64,000 bases of DNA from an uncultured Erysipelotrichaceae bacterium. Lineage in GTDB: Bacteria > Bacillota_I > Bacilli_A > RFN20 > CAG-826. Location: positions 123,748 to 187,747 of the forward strand of contig CACZZG010000001.1 of assembly GCA_902785645.1 (NCBI GenBank), in the 5' to 3' direction. Of the stretch, positions 25,614-34,589 are shown piece by piece (positions within the stretch are counted from its first letter, which is position 1; the number at the start of each line of letters is the position of its first letter). A model generated the notes under the pieces. It was not told where the DNA came from, did no database searches, and saw nothing but the letters and a program-made list of their open reading frames with translations. A program made the position numbers and the translations under genes.

Positions 25614-25719
25614 TTAGTGCCAATTTGGCCCTTTTTATATATAATATGGATATGACATTAAAAGATCTACGTATCCATAAAGGTTTAACACAAATAGAAG
25701 CATCAAGAATATGCAATAT
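25614..25719 (+). repeat. Right 106-bp direct repeat: promoter and start of HTH-Ugd
   Basis: The intact counterpart of 5761-5866. It begins in the intergenic region and extends about 68 bp into the HTH-Ugd coding sequence, ending at the codon where the left copy breaks off. Confidence 0.9.
25616..25645 (+). promoter_or_regulatory. Operator-like inverted repeat and -10 box of HTH-Ugd
   Basis: AGTGCCA-ATT-TGGCCCT (25616-25632, one mismatch to perfect; the left copy is perfect) sits where a -35 would be, followed by TATAAT at 25640-25645. There is no recognisable -35 hexamer, which fits an activator-dependent promoter or a repressor site. The HTH domain encoded just downstream is the natural candidate to bind it. 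Confidence 0.5.
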
Positions 25720-26974
25720 TCCTCTTCGTACTTATAAGAGAATAGAAAGTAGTGTCACATATTTAAATAATCCAAAATATCAATATGCTTTTGAATTATT
25801 AGACAAGTATGTAGTTAATAAGAATAACGAATGCTCATTTAATAGTGCATTAGTGATAGGCGCAGGATATGTTGGTTTATCTATATCTGTATTATTATCA
25901 CAATACTTAGATGTTACTGTTATTGATATCAATAAAGATAAAGTCGATTGTGTTAATAATAGAGAACCATTATTTAAAGACAAAGATATCGAAGATTATT
26001 TTAAAAATAAAAGACTAAGATTAACTGCGTCTTTACCCAATAAAGAACTATATAAAGATAAAGATATCATCATTATTGCAATACCCACTGACTTTAATAA
26101 AGAAACAGGATTATTAGATACAAGTGGTATCTCTAATTTAGTTAAAGAGATAAGAACAATTAACAAACATTCTTTAATTGTTATTAAATCAACATGCTAT
26201 GTTGGTTTTACTGATTCTTTAAATGATAAGAATGTTATGTTCTCTCCAGAATTTTTAAGAGAAGGTCATGCATTACATGACAATCTCTATCCATCAAGAA
26301 TCATTATTGGAGGAGATAAAAATAATAAGAAAGTCAAAGAATACGCTAAGTTAATGCAATCATGTTCATTAAATAGGGCCAAAACGCTTTATATGAGCAC
26401 AAAAGAAGCGGAAGCGGTTAAATTATTCTCCAATACATATTTAGCGATGAGAGTGGCTTATTTTAATGAATTAGATAGCTTTGCTATGAATCATGACATT
26501 GATGCTAAATCAATTGTGGAAGGAGTGTCATTAGATCCACGTATTGGTGATTATTACAATAACCCTTCATTTGGTTATGGTGGTTATTGTTTACCAAAAG
26601 ATACTGATTCATTAATTACTCAAATGAAATCAATCAGTAATAGTGAACTAATATCGTCAATTAGTCATAGCAATCAAAGTCGAAAAGAAATGATCGCTGG
26701 TGACATCATTAATCGATTAAATGGTCATGGTGTTGTGGGTATATATTCTATTCAATCCAAAAAGGATAGTGATAATAAAAGATACGCAGCAATATTAGAT
26801 ATAGTATCTTTACTAAAAGATAGAAATATTAATGTTATATATTATCAACCTCATGAAATGTCATTAGATGATTTTAAAAAACAATCAGATATTATTCTTG
26901 TAAATAGATATCATCCATTATTAGAGGATGTAAAAGAAAAGGTCTACACCAGAGACCTATTCTTAAGAGATTAA
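25652..26974 (+). CDS. ugd: Helix-turn-helix domain fused to UDP-glucose 6-dehydrogenase
   Basis: 440 aa from ATG 25652, which lies at the expected transcription start 7 bp after the TATAAT; ATG 25646 is the alternative. Residues 1-55 are an XRE helix-turn-helix (LKDLRIHKGLTQIEASRI). From about residue 65 it is a UDP-glucose/GDP-mannose dehydrogenase: nucleotide-binding VIGAGYVGLS, FSPEFLREG, and the catalytic GYGGYCLPKDT with its cysteine. It would make UDP-glucuronate for capsule synthesis, in keeping with the nearby glycosyltransferases. The C-terminal UDP-binding domain is short. Fusion of a DNA-binding domain to this enzyme is unusual and suggests self-regulation by substrate or NAD state. 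Confidence 0.85.
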   Translation: MTLKDLRIHKGLTQIEASRICNIPLRTYKRIESSVTYLNNPKYQYAFELLDKYVVNKNNECSFNSALVIGAGYVGLSISVLLSQYLDVTVIDINKDKVDCVNNREPLFKDKDIEDYFKNKRLRLTASLPNKELYKDKDIIIIAIPTDFNKETGLLDTSGISNLVKEIRTINKHSLIVIKSTCYVGFTDSLNDKNVMFSPEFLREGHALHDNLYPSRIIIGGDKNNKKVKEYAKLMQSCSLNRAKTLYMSTKEAEAVKLFSNTYLAMRVAYFNELDSFAMNHDIDAKSIVEGVSLDPRIGDYYNNPSFGYGGYCLPKDTDSLITQMKSISNSELISSISHSNQSRKEMIAGDIINRLNGHGVVGIYSIQSKKDSDNKRYAAILDIVSLLKDRNINVIYYQPHEMSLDDFKKQSDIILVNRYHPLLEDVKEKVYTRDLFLRD

Positions 26975-26987
26975 TACTATCCGATTT

Positions 26988-27015
26988 TTGCCAATTTATC
27001 GTATTGATATATAAT
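26988..27015 (+). promoter_or_regulatory. Promoter of the lipoprotein gene
   Basis: TTGCCA, 16-bp spacer, TATAAT. It is followed by GAAAGGGA as a Shine-Dalgarno sequence upstream of ATG 27043. Confidence 0.6.
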
Positions 27016-27042
27016 ATATATACTCGAAAGGGATAAACAAAG

Positions 27043-27747
27043 ATGAAAACAAATTTATTAAAAATATTACCAATGAGTGTCTTGTTATTAACAGGATGTT
27101 TTAATAAAAGCATTTCTAAAGAACAATTCACAGAAAAATTAAGTGAAGTTAAAACTCATTTATTAGAACAAAATAGTGACATCACAAATGTCCATATGCA
27201 AACCGGACTTGGTGTTGCAGTTCACTATGAATATAAAGAAGGAGAATTCTATGATTATTCTTCTTTAGGTATTTTAGGTATCTTAAGTGAACGTAATGCC
27301 ACTTGGTTAGAAGATGGTAAATATTACCATTATCATTCTTCTGTTGGTCATAGGAATGCCAAAGTGGAAGAAATCACCAAAGAACAATTCGATACCTATA
27401 TGGCGGAGAATAAAAACACAGTGATTACTAAGCTCATGGAACCAGTTCTTGAAGCGGAAATCTTAAATGGTGAAAAACCAGAACAATATTTAGAAGTTAC
27501 TAATAAGTATTATGAAATTTCTAAAGGAGTCAAATTAGAATCTAAGGTCAAATATCAAGAACCAGATAAAGATGATTCATCAAAGATGGTGGATGCCACT
27601 AAAAATTATGTATTTGAATTCAAGAATAACTTACCAACTAAATATACTTATAAAACTAGTAATGGAAGTAACACCAAATACACATATTCATATGGTAATG
27701 CTTCCTTCTCTAAACCAACACCAAGTAGTGATTCTTCACAAGCATAA
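27043..27747 (+). CDS. Lipoprotein of unknown function
   Basis: 234 aa with a lipoprotein signal: hydrophobic stretch then LLTGC, lipidated cysteine at residue 16. The mature part is hydrophilic, with beta-strand-like repeats (YEYKEGEFYDYSS, KYTYSYGNASF) and a serine/proline-rich end. It resembles the extracytoplasmic DUF-type lipoproteins with a LolA-like fold seen in these bacteria, but I cannot name a family. It is monocistronic between its own promoter and terminator. Confidence 0.75.
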   Translation: MKTNLLKILPMSVLLLTGCFNKSISKEQFTEKLSEVKTHLLEQNSDITNVHMQTGLGVAVHYEYKEGEFYDYSSLGILGILSERNATWLEDGKYYHYHSSVGHRNAKVEEITKEQFDTYMAENKNTVITKLMEPVLEAEILNGEKPEQYLEVTNKYYEISKGVKLESKVKYQEPDKDDSSKMVDATKNYVFEFKNNLPTKYTYKTSNGSNTKYTYSYGNASFSKPTPSSDSSQA

Positions 27748-27767
27748 TTCATATCAATAATTAGATT

Positions 27768-27800
27768 AAGAAACCGATTAAAAAAGGTTTCTTTTTCTTT
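27768..27800 (+). terminator. Intrinsic terminator after the lipoprotein gene
   Basis: AAGAAACC-(9-nt loop)-GGTTTCTT followed by TTTCTTT, with TATAAT of the next gene 8 bp later. Confidence 0.75.
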
Positions 27801-27823
27801 ATTATGATATAATCAAATCGATT

Positions 27824-29308
27824 ATGGCGAACTCTGATGAATTAATTAAACAAGTTGAGCAATACGAACAAGACCAAAAGTCGGGAAAGAAAAAAGGTAA
27901 AAAGAGTGTCATTAAGTACATACTTAATATCTCTTTCGTTTTAATTGTTACTGTTATCTCTATTATCCTTTCTACATGGGGTAAATGGAACACCATTTGG
28001 AATAACTTATTAAAAGCTGATGTCGTATGGATATTAGCGATTATCGGTGTTATGGCGGGAACAATTATCATTCGTTCTTTCATTCTTTTTTGCTTCGCGC
28101 GTCTATACACAAAGAAATATCATTTCCATAACGCCTTAGCTGTCGACCAAGTAGGTGTCTTTTATAACGCAGTGACACCTGGTGCTTCTGGTGGACAAAT
28201 TATGCAAGCCTATACATATAAAAAACAAGGCTTACATATTTCTAGCGCCGTTAGTGCTTTAGCGATGTATTCCATCGTCTTCCAATTAGTGTTAATCGTC
28301 TATGGTATTCTTTCATTCATCATGAAATATGACTTGATCATGACCATCCCTGCGGTCAGTATCAAAATTAATGAAGTAACCATTGAGATTCCCGCTTTAG
28401 CGTTAACCATCATTGGCTTCATACTTAATGTATCAGTTATCTTAATTGTTTTACTAATGGCTTATTGGCATGGATTCCATAACTTTATGATGGGACCAGT
28501 GATTGCCTTATTACATAAGATTAAAATTGTTAAAAACCCAGATAAACAAAGAGAGAACTTAAGAATTCAAGTGGAGAACTTCAAAATTGAATTTAGAAGA
28601 TTATTAACTAATATTCCTTTCTTTATTCTCGTTGCAGTATGTTTCTCTATTTATATGACCTTAAAGTTCTCAATTCCATATTTCTGTGGATTAGCCTTGG
28701 GTAATGAACATACCGGTATTCAATATTTCTGGGATAGTGTCTTCTTGGGTAACTACCATCAAATGGTCACTGGTTTAATTCCTGTTCCTGGTAGTGCGGG
28801 TGTTTCGGAATATTTCTTCACTAAGCTCTTCTATAATGAAACCATTCCAGAAGAAGGATTCTATTTCATTAGAGATATTTCATTTAATGAAAAGGTTCCA
28901 TATTCTAGTGCTTCTTATTCATTAACTGTCTCCGCGTTATTACTCTGGAGAAGTATTACCTTTATTATTCCAATCACAGTTGCCGGATTAACTACAGCCT
29001 TTTATCGTGCCTCACCAAAAGATGAAGTTAGAGCTAGAGGCGATATTCCTAATAGAAATACCTTCGTGGCTTTACAAAACGAAACTTACGTCATGCGTAA
29101 AGAAGAAGTTGATAAACTCGTTGAGACCATGACTTTATCAAGAAAAGCTATCCTTAATAAATTAAAGGGTAACAACAAAGATAAAAGAAAAGTCTCTAAT
29201 GAAAATAAAAAAGCATCAAATAGAAAGATTAATAAACCATCACCACGAAATGTCGATGATGATGAATATAGCACAGTTGATATCTTAGATGAGGATGATT
29301 CAATTTAA
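27824..29308 (+). CDS. MprF-type flippase-like membrane protein (LPG_synthase_TM/UPF0104)
   Basis: 494 aa with a basic cytoplasmic N-terminus, about eight membrane helices and a long charged C-terminal tail (from about 400). The segment VFYNAVTPGASGGQIMQAY and GLIPVPGSAGVSEYFF are the hallmark loops of the UPF0104/lysylphosphatidylglycerol-synthase membrane family, which flip lipids. The aminoacyl-transfer domain of full MprF is absent. TATAAT at 27808-27813 places the transcript start about 4 nt before the ATG. It is coupled to a glycolipid glycosyltransferase, so its substrate may be a glycolipid. Confidence 0.8.
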   Translation: MANSDELIKQVEQYEQDQKSGKKKGKKSVIKYILNISFVLIVTVISIILSTWGKWNTIWNNLLKADVVWILAIIGVMAGTIIIRSFILFCFARLYTKKYHFHNALAVDQVGVFYNAVTPGASGGQIMQAYTYKKQGLHISSAVSALAMYSIVFQLVLIVYGILSFIMKYDLIMTIPAVSIKINEVTIEIPALALTIIGFILNVSVILIVLLMAYWHGFHNFMMGPVIALLHKIKIVKNPDKQRENLRIQVENFKIEFRRLLTNIPFFILVAVCFSIYMTLKFSIPYFCGLALGNEHTGIQYFWDSVFLGNYHQMVTGLIPVPGSAGVSEYFFTKLFYNETIPEEGFYFIRDISFNEKVPYSSASYSLTVSALLLWRSITFIIPITVAGLTTAFYRASPKDEVRARGDIPNRNTFVALQNETYVMRKEEVDKLVETMTLSRKAILNKLKGNNKDKRKVSNENKKASNRKINKPSPRNVDDDEYSTVDILDEDDSI

Positions 29309-29309
29309 T

Positions 29310-30485
29310 ATGAAGATTGCAATATTCACTGATACATATCCTCCATTCATCAATGGTGTTTCCACATCATGTTTTAATCTTGTCCAAACATTAAAGAATC
29401 ATGGACATGATGTGGTGGTTGTCGCTCCTAGAGTGGATAACGGTAAATTAGAATATAAAGATGGTATTATTCAAATCCCTGGATTAGAACTCAAGAAGAT
29501 GTATGGATACCGTTTAACTGGTTTATATAATAAAAAAGTTATCCAAATGTTAAGAGACTTTGGTGTTCAGTTAATCCATAACCAAACCGATATTGGTATT
29601 GGTCAATTCGCAAAAATCGCCGCAAGACAATTAAAGGTTCCTCTAGTGTATACATATCATACTGCCTATGAAGACTATACATATTATGTCGTTCATGGAT
29701 TAATGGATCGTATTGGTAAAAACGCGATGAGAGGATATGCAAAAATAGTGGCGAGAAACTGCACAGAATTTATCACTCCATCTTTAAAGACCAAAGATTA
29801 TATGAGATCAATTGGTAGTGATATTTATATCAATGTTGTTCCTACCGGAATCGATTTCTCCTTATTTGATAGGAAGAATATTGATTTAAATAAACAAGCC
29901 GAGTTTAAAAAAGCTCATGGTATAAGCGAAACCACTAAAGTGTTCTTATTATTAGGTAGAGTCGCTCAAGAAAAGAGCATGGATTATTCTATCCGCGGTT
30001 TCTCTATGTATTTAGATAAGCATCCCGAAGATGATGTGAAATTAATAATTGTTGGTGATGGACCACAAAGACAAGAATTAGAATTATTAACTCATGAATT
30101 ACATATATCCGATAAAGTGGACTTCATCGGTAAAGTACCGGCGAATGAAGTTCCATTCTATTACCATTTAGCGGATATCTATACATCCGCGTCCATTACT
30201 GAGACACAAGGTCTCACCTTTATGGAAGCGATGGCTAGTGGGACAATCGTTTTAGCGAGATTTGACTCTAACTTAGCGGACACAATTATCGATGGTCAAA
30301 CCGGTTTCTTCTTTACAGATGAAGAATCATTCGTGGAAAAAGTGGAAAGAATATTCGCTTTAAGTAAAGAAGGAAGACAAGAAGTGATTAATAATTCTTA
30401 TAAGATGGTGGATATGTATTCCATCGATAAGTTCTATGACAACATTATGGAGGTCTATAACCGTGCCCTCAAAAAGTTCTGGTAA
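29310..30485 (+). CDS. Diacylglycerol glucosyltransferase-like GT4
   Basis: 391 aa from ATG 29310 (MKIAIFTDTYPPFINGVSTS), just after the stop of the flippase gene; the in-frame ATG at 29289 would be inside that gene. GT-B fold; VYTYHTAYEDYTYY and the donor-site SITETQGLTFMEAMASG are typical of membrane-associated glucosyltransferases making mono- or diglucosyl-diacylglycerol (LafA/alMGS-like). Together with the flippase it probably builds glycolipids that serve as membrane lipid or lipoteichoic-acid anchor. The next gene starts within its end. Confidence 0.8.
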   Translation: MKIAIFTDTYPPFINGVSTSCFNLVQTLKNHGHDVVVVAPRVDNGKLEYKDGIIQIPGLELKKMYGYRLTGLYNKKVIQMLRDFGVQLIHNQTDIGIGQFAKIAARQLKVPLVYTYHTAYEDYTYYVVHGLMDRIGKNAMRGYAKIVARNCTEFITPSLKTKDYMRSIGSDIYINVVPTGIDFSLFDRKNIDLNKQAEFKKAHGISETTKVFLLLGRVAQEKSMDYSIRGFSMYLDKHPEDDVKLIIVGDGPQRQELELLTHELHISDKVDFIGKVPANEVPFYYHLADIYTSASITETQGLTFMEAMASGTIVLARFDSNLADTIIDGQTGFFFTDEESFVEKVERIFALSKEGRQEVINNSYKMVDMYSIDKFYDNIMEVYNRALKKFW

Positions 30486-31269
30486 AGTTATCTCTAAAGT
30501 CAAAGTAAATAAAAAGAATGTCGTCATTCATTTTGTGGACCGCACAAAAATAAATTGTGTTCCAGAAGTTATGGCGAGCTTTTATCTATATGAAGGTAAA
30601 GAGTTATCAAATAAAGCCATCAAAGAGATTGAAGAGTTCAATGCTTCCGCTTCATTAATGAAATACGCTTTATCTTTGTTAAAGAAAAATCATTATTCCG
30701 AATGGAAGATGAGAGAAAAGCTCTATAACAAAGAAGGAAAGAAGAAAGATGTTGACCACGTCATTAAATCTTTAAAAGAAAATGATTTGATCAATGATAA
30801 AATGCTCGTTTTAGACACGATTGAATACGGCAACGAAAGAAATATCGGGAAAAACAAAATCATCCAGGAATTAGCCAATAAAGGCGTATTTATGGAAAGT
30901 ATTAATCAAAATCTGTTTTCTCATTCTTTAGAAAAGAAAAAAGCGATGAATAATTTATCTAAATTAGAGAAAAAATATGACCGATATAATTATGAAAGTA
31001 AAAAGCAACATATCTATCATGCATTATTATCATTAGGCTTTGATAATGATATTGCCTTAGAAGTGATGAATAGTGTCAAAGCTCCAAATGATAAAAGTGA
31101 AAAAGAGAAGTTATCTAAAGACTTTGATAAGGCTTATATCAAATATAAAAGACAATACGATGGATATGATTTAAAAAATAAAGTAGTGACTTCTTTAAAA
31201 AGTAAAGGATATCGATTAAACGATATATTAAAAATGTGGGAGAGTAGTTATGGTGAAAATGATTTCTGA
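30463..31269 (+). CDS. recX: RecX, regulator of RecA
   Basis: 268 aa from GTG 30463, chosen because GGAGGT at 30449-30454 lies 8 nt upstream; it overlaps the glycosyltransferase by 23 bp. Residues ~55 onwards are the RecX three-helix repeats (ALSLLKKNHYSEWKMREKL, then VDHVIKSLKENDLINDKM). It is longer than enterobacterial RecX, as usual in Firmicutes. Its end overlaps yhaM by 20 bp. It modulates RecA filaments; recA itself is at 54713. Confidence 0.85.
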   Translation: MPSKSSGKVISKVKVNKKNVVIHFVDRTKINCVPEVMASFYLYEGKELSNKAIKEIEEFNASASLMKYALSLLKKNHYSEWKMREKLYNKEGKKKDVDHVIKSLKENDLINDKMLVLDTIEYGNERNIGKNKIIQELANKGVFMESINQNLFSHSLEKKKAMNNLSKLEKKYDRYNYESKKQHIYHALLSLGFDNDIALEVMNSVKAPNDKSEKEKLSKDFDKAYIKYKRQYDGYDLKNKVVTSLKSKGYRLNDILKMWESSYGENDF

Positions 31270-32185
31270 ATTTAGCGATGGCGATCGCATCAATGGCCAA
31301 TTTTTAATATCTAATAGTGCGAAATGTTTAAATAACGCCGGTGCGGCATATATGAATCTTGAACTCAAAGATTCTAGTGGCACGATCAATGCGAAAAAAT
31401 GGGAAGCTTCTTTAGAAGATGAAACAAATTTAGTCATTGGTAGTGTGATTTATCTAGAAGGTGATGTCTTAAAATATAAAGATTCATTACAAATAAAACT
31501 ATTATCTTATAGTGTCGTTGATCCGAAAGATGTCGATGTCGCAAAATTTGTCAAAGCCCCTCCAGTTCCTAAAGAAGAACTTATTAAAAGATTTAATCAA
31601 TATGTCGAAGGCATCAAAAATGAAGATTGCCGTAAAATCTTGGATTATTTAATCAAAAGATTATCTCCAAAATTATTCGATTATCCTGCGGCAGTAAGTG
31701 TTCATCACGATTATGCTTCTGGCTTATTGATGCATACCGTCTCTATGGCGGATATTGGTAGTTATCTCGCGGATTATTATGGTGATATTGATAAAGATAT
31801 GTTAATTACTGGTATCTTACTCCATGATATGGGTAAGACCATCGAATTCGAAGGACCAGTCATCTATAAATATTCCTTAGAAGGAAAATTATTAGGCCAT
31901 ATTTCCATAATGGTCAGTGAAATCAGAAGAGCCGCGGAAGGCTTAAAGATCACAAGTGAAGTCCCATTATTATTAGAGCATATGGTGTTATCACATCATG
32001 GTTCAAATGAGTTTGGCTCCCCTATCTTACCATTAACTAAAGAAGCTCTATTATTATCTTTGATCGATAATTTAGATAGTAAGATGGTATTTACCGCGAA
32101 AGCTCTTGAAGGTGTTAATCCTGGTGAATTCACGAATAAATTATTCCCGTTAGATAACAGGATGATGTATAAACCTAAACAATAA
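31250..32185 (+). CDS. yhaM: 3'-5' exoribonuclease YhaM
   Basis: 311 aa, the usual length. An OB-fold domain (about 15-95) precedes an HD phosphohydrolase domain: VHHDYASGLLMHTVSMA, then LLHDMGK with the HD pair, then LSHHG. These are the metal ligands. It processes RNA and single-stranded DNA from the 3' end. It is cotranscribed after recX and followed by a terminator. Confidence 0.92.
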   Translation: MVKMISEFSDGDRINGQFLISNSAKCLNNAGAAYMNLELKDSSGTINAKKWEASLEDETNLVIGSVIYLEGDVLKYKDSLQIKLLSYSVVDPKDVDVAKFVKAPPVPKEELIKRFNQYVEGIKNEDCRKILDYLIKRLSPKLFDYPAAVSVHHDYASGLLMHTVSMADIGSYLADYYGDIDKDMLITGILLHDMGKTIEFEGPVIYKYSLEGKLLGHISIMVSEIRRAAEGLKITSEVPLLLEHMVLSHHGSNEFGSPILPLTKEALLLSLIDNLDSKMVFTAKALEGVNPGEFTNKLFPLDNRMMYKPKQ

Positions 32186-32202
32186 TTATTATTTAATAAT
32201 AA

Positions 32203-32230
32203 AAACAAGACCGCTGGGTCTTGTTTCTTT
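32203..32230. terminator. Bidirectional terminator between yhaM and the HIT gene
   Basis: AACAAGACC-GCT-GGGTCTTGTT followed by TCTTTT; an A-run on the left serves the opposite strand. Confidence 0.8.
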
Positions 32231-32243
32231 TGTCTTTGATAAT

Positions 32244-32657
32244 TTATAGGTTTTCTTTGATTTGACCAGCGATAGCGGGTAAATTGAGACCTTCGGCGTT
32301 ATTCTTCATGGTGATTTCAAATCCCTCGCCTTCTTTGTAGCGTGGAATGACATGAACATGGAAATGCATGACACTTTGTCCCGCGGCCGGATAACAGTTA
32401 GAAAGAATGTTAACGCCTTCTGCGCCTAAGAGTTTGATATCGACTTGTCCAATTCTTTGAGCGACATCCATAACCTTATGCATAATCTCTTTTGGTGTGG
32501 ATAAGAAATTCTCATAATGTCTTTTACTAATGACAAGAGCGTGACCTTTAGTGACTTGAGAGATGTCAAGGAAGGCTAAAACGTCATCATCTTCATATAA
32601 TTTATAGCATGGTATTTCACCATCAACGATTTTACAAAAAATATCTTTTTCGTGCAT
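32244..32657 (-). CDS. HIT-family nucleotide hydrolase
   Basis: 137 aa from ATG at 32655-32657 (MHEKDIFCKIVDGEIPCYKL). It has the histidine triad MHFHVHVIPR and the SCGQS-like region AAGQSVMHFH. A CxxC zinc site is absent. This is the Hint/Fhit-like branch (Bacillus Hit), which hydrolyses nucleoside phosphoramidates or dinucleotides. It stands alone between two terminators. Confidence 0.9.
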   Translation of the reverse strand: MHEKDIFCKIVDGEIPCYKLYEDDDVLAFLDISQVTKGHALVISKRHYENFLSTPKEIMHKVMDVAQRIGQVDIKLLGAEGVNILSNCYPAAGQSVMHFHVHVIPRYKEGEGFEITMKNNAEGLNLPAIAGQIKENL

Positions 32658-32697
32658 AATCAATACCTCTTATTTATATATATTATTATATAAAGGA

Positions 32698-32730
32698 AAA
32701 AGGAGGTTGTTTAGACCTCCTTAATGTTTT
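32698..32730 (-). terminator. Terminator of the PrsA-like lipoprotein operon
   Basis: On the minus strand AAGGAGGT-(6-nt loop)-ACCTCCTT followed by TTTCC. It ends the pair of genes at 32745-36516. Confidence 0.75.
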
Positions 32731-32744
32731 TTAATAATTACTTA

Positions 32745-34589
32745 TTAATCTTTGAAGAGATCTGGATAGTTCTCTTTAAAGTAATCGTAGACTTTTGAGT
32801 CGTGGAAAGTAATTTCAGATTGTTCTAACCAATGCTTTGTGGAAGCTGATTGATAGGTATCGTTATTAGCGATAACACGAGCGACTTCATTGATGATTTC
32901 TTCTTTTTCATCAATGCCATAAACTTCGTTTGTATCGACTTTAGCGAGTTTACTACCAGAGATAGCTTCTTCGATTTGAACGATATAATATTTTCCATTT
33001 TCATAGAATAAGATATCGTCTTTGATATCAGAACCAGATTGTTTCTTATCAACCTTCAAGAAGAATTTTCCGTTGATTCTGGCAACTAATTTGCCTTCAT
33101 CTGCTGGTTGTTCTTTAACATAACCTGTGGTTGTGGAATAACGTTCTAATGCATCAAGATCTTCTTTTTTGCCATCGAGGACGTTAGCGACACCGATATT
33201 GAACAAACGTGATTTGATGGAATCTGGTAATTCAGATAAACCACCATTTTTGATATACCAACCATCGGTTGTGTAATCGTTTGTTCTAATTTCGTTTTCT
33301 TTGATTTCTTTACCGATTTCTTTTGGATAAGTATAACTTCCAGTGAAATCGCTTTCGATGGATGAATCTGTGGTTAAGATGTCACTTGTAATCTTTTCAT
33401 ACTTAGCCATCATATCACCATAGTCTGTACCAACACGGTAATTACTACTTGCACTTAATGGGAAGGCACCGGCATAGTCTGCTTCGATAGCGGCTAATTT
33501 AGATCCAACTGTTGTTTCATTATCACTTAATGTGTCGGTAAGAATACCTTTATATAATTTGGAGAAATCATCAAATGTTTTTTCAGTATATAAACCTTTA
33601 GAGATAACATTTCTCACTAAGTATTTCATTAAATAGTTAGCGGATTTGTCATTGTTGGAGTTTTCACTAATAGTGATAACATTGACCTTACGGGCATAGC
33701 TACGGCCGAGGGTGTTATAAGATTCATCTAATAAGTATTGTTCCACTAATAAGGAACGATAGATGGTTGGGATGATTGAATCTTCAACATATGTGATGGT
33801 GACTTTGTTATCACCTTCGTTGAATTCAATTGTGTCGATATCGTGTGATCTACTATCTTGATAGTTTTCTCTGTGGAGATAGATTTTTTGATCAGTTTCG
33901 GTACCATAGTTATCAAACACTCTTTCTTCATCGACATCAGCGGTTAAGGCTAATTCATCGTTTTCAGTTGTTTGTGTGGTTTCTGTGCTATATGGGTCTT
34001 TAACTTTTTCGAGTTTGCTTCTGAGTTCAGCAAGATATTTGCTTTCATCGAAGTATTTTCTGGAGTTAGAGTATGCGCCACCACTGATGGCATCATAGAA
34101 TGCTCTAGAAATTCTCTTTTCGATGGTGTTCCATTTTGCTGTAACACGTTCGTATTCTCTTTCTTTAGCATCGGCATCAGTTAAACGATTGCCATCGTTA
34201 TCTGTTGACCAGTATGCTTTGTGTTCTTCGATAAACTTATCAGCATTTTCGTGTTTACCGGCTTTAAGTTCGGCGGCGATTTGTCTGAGTGTTAAATCTC
34301 CTTGGAGATTTGTTGGTTTGCTAACTTCGTTATATCTACCGAAGACAGCGACAGAATATTGATATAAGACTTTGTCTAAAACGGCACTACCTAAGGAACT
34401 ATCACGATATGCATCTTCGATGATGCTCATGAGGTTGTTATAAATTTCGCCGTTTGATTCAGTGAAGGAAATGACTGGGTCTTTGTGATTTGTTGGTGTT
34501 GCTTTAACTTCGCCACCACAAGCGATTAAGCCCATTGTACTAAGAAGCGCAACGGCTAAGATCTTTTTAAAACCTTTATTATTTGACAT
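32745..34589 (-). CDS. Large lipoprotein, PrsA-like foldase paralog
   Basis: 614 aa from ATG 34587-34589, preceded by AAGGAGG; the codons further upstream lie inside the neighbouring gene. The lipobox is GLIAC (C24). The body is mostly helical and acidic, similar in layout to its upstream neighbour, and has the look of a SurA/PrsA N-domain, but I do not find a clear parvulin core. It starts 10 bp inside the end of the parvulin-containing gene and ends at a terminator, so they are one operon. A chaperone for secreted proteins is the most economical guess. Confidence 0.7.
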   Translation of the reverse strand: MSNNKGFKKILAVALLSTMGLIACGGEVKATPTNHKDPVISFTESNGEIYNNLMSIIEDAYRDSSLGSAVLDKVLYQYSVAVFGRYNEVSKPTNLQGDLTLRQIAAELKAGKHENADKFIEEHKAYWSTDNDGNRLTDADAKEREYERVTAKWNTIEKRISRAFYDAISGGAYSNSRKYFDESKYLAELRSKLEKVKDPYSTETTQTTENDELALTADVDEERVFDNYGTETDQKIYLHRENYQDSRSHDIDTIEFNEGDNKVTITYVEDSIIPTIYRSLLVEQYLLDESYNTLGRSYARKVNVITISENSNNDKSANYLMKYLVRNVISKGLYTEKTFDDFSKLYKGILTDTLSDNETTVGSKLAAIEADYAGAFPLSASSNYRVGTDYGDMMAKYEKITSDILTTDSSIESDFTGSYTYPKEIGKEIKENEIRTNDYTTDGWYIKNGGLSELPDSIKSRLFNIGVANVLDGKKEDLDALERYSTTTGYVKEQPADEGKLVARINGKFFLKVDKKQSGSDIKDDILFYENGKYYIVQIEEAISGSKLAKVDTNEVYGIDEKEEIINEVARVIANNDTYQSASTKHWLEQSEITFHDSKVYDYFKENYPDLFKD

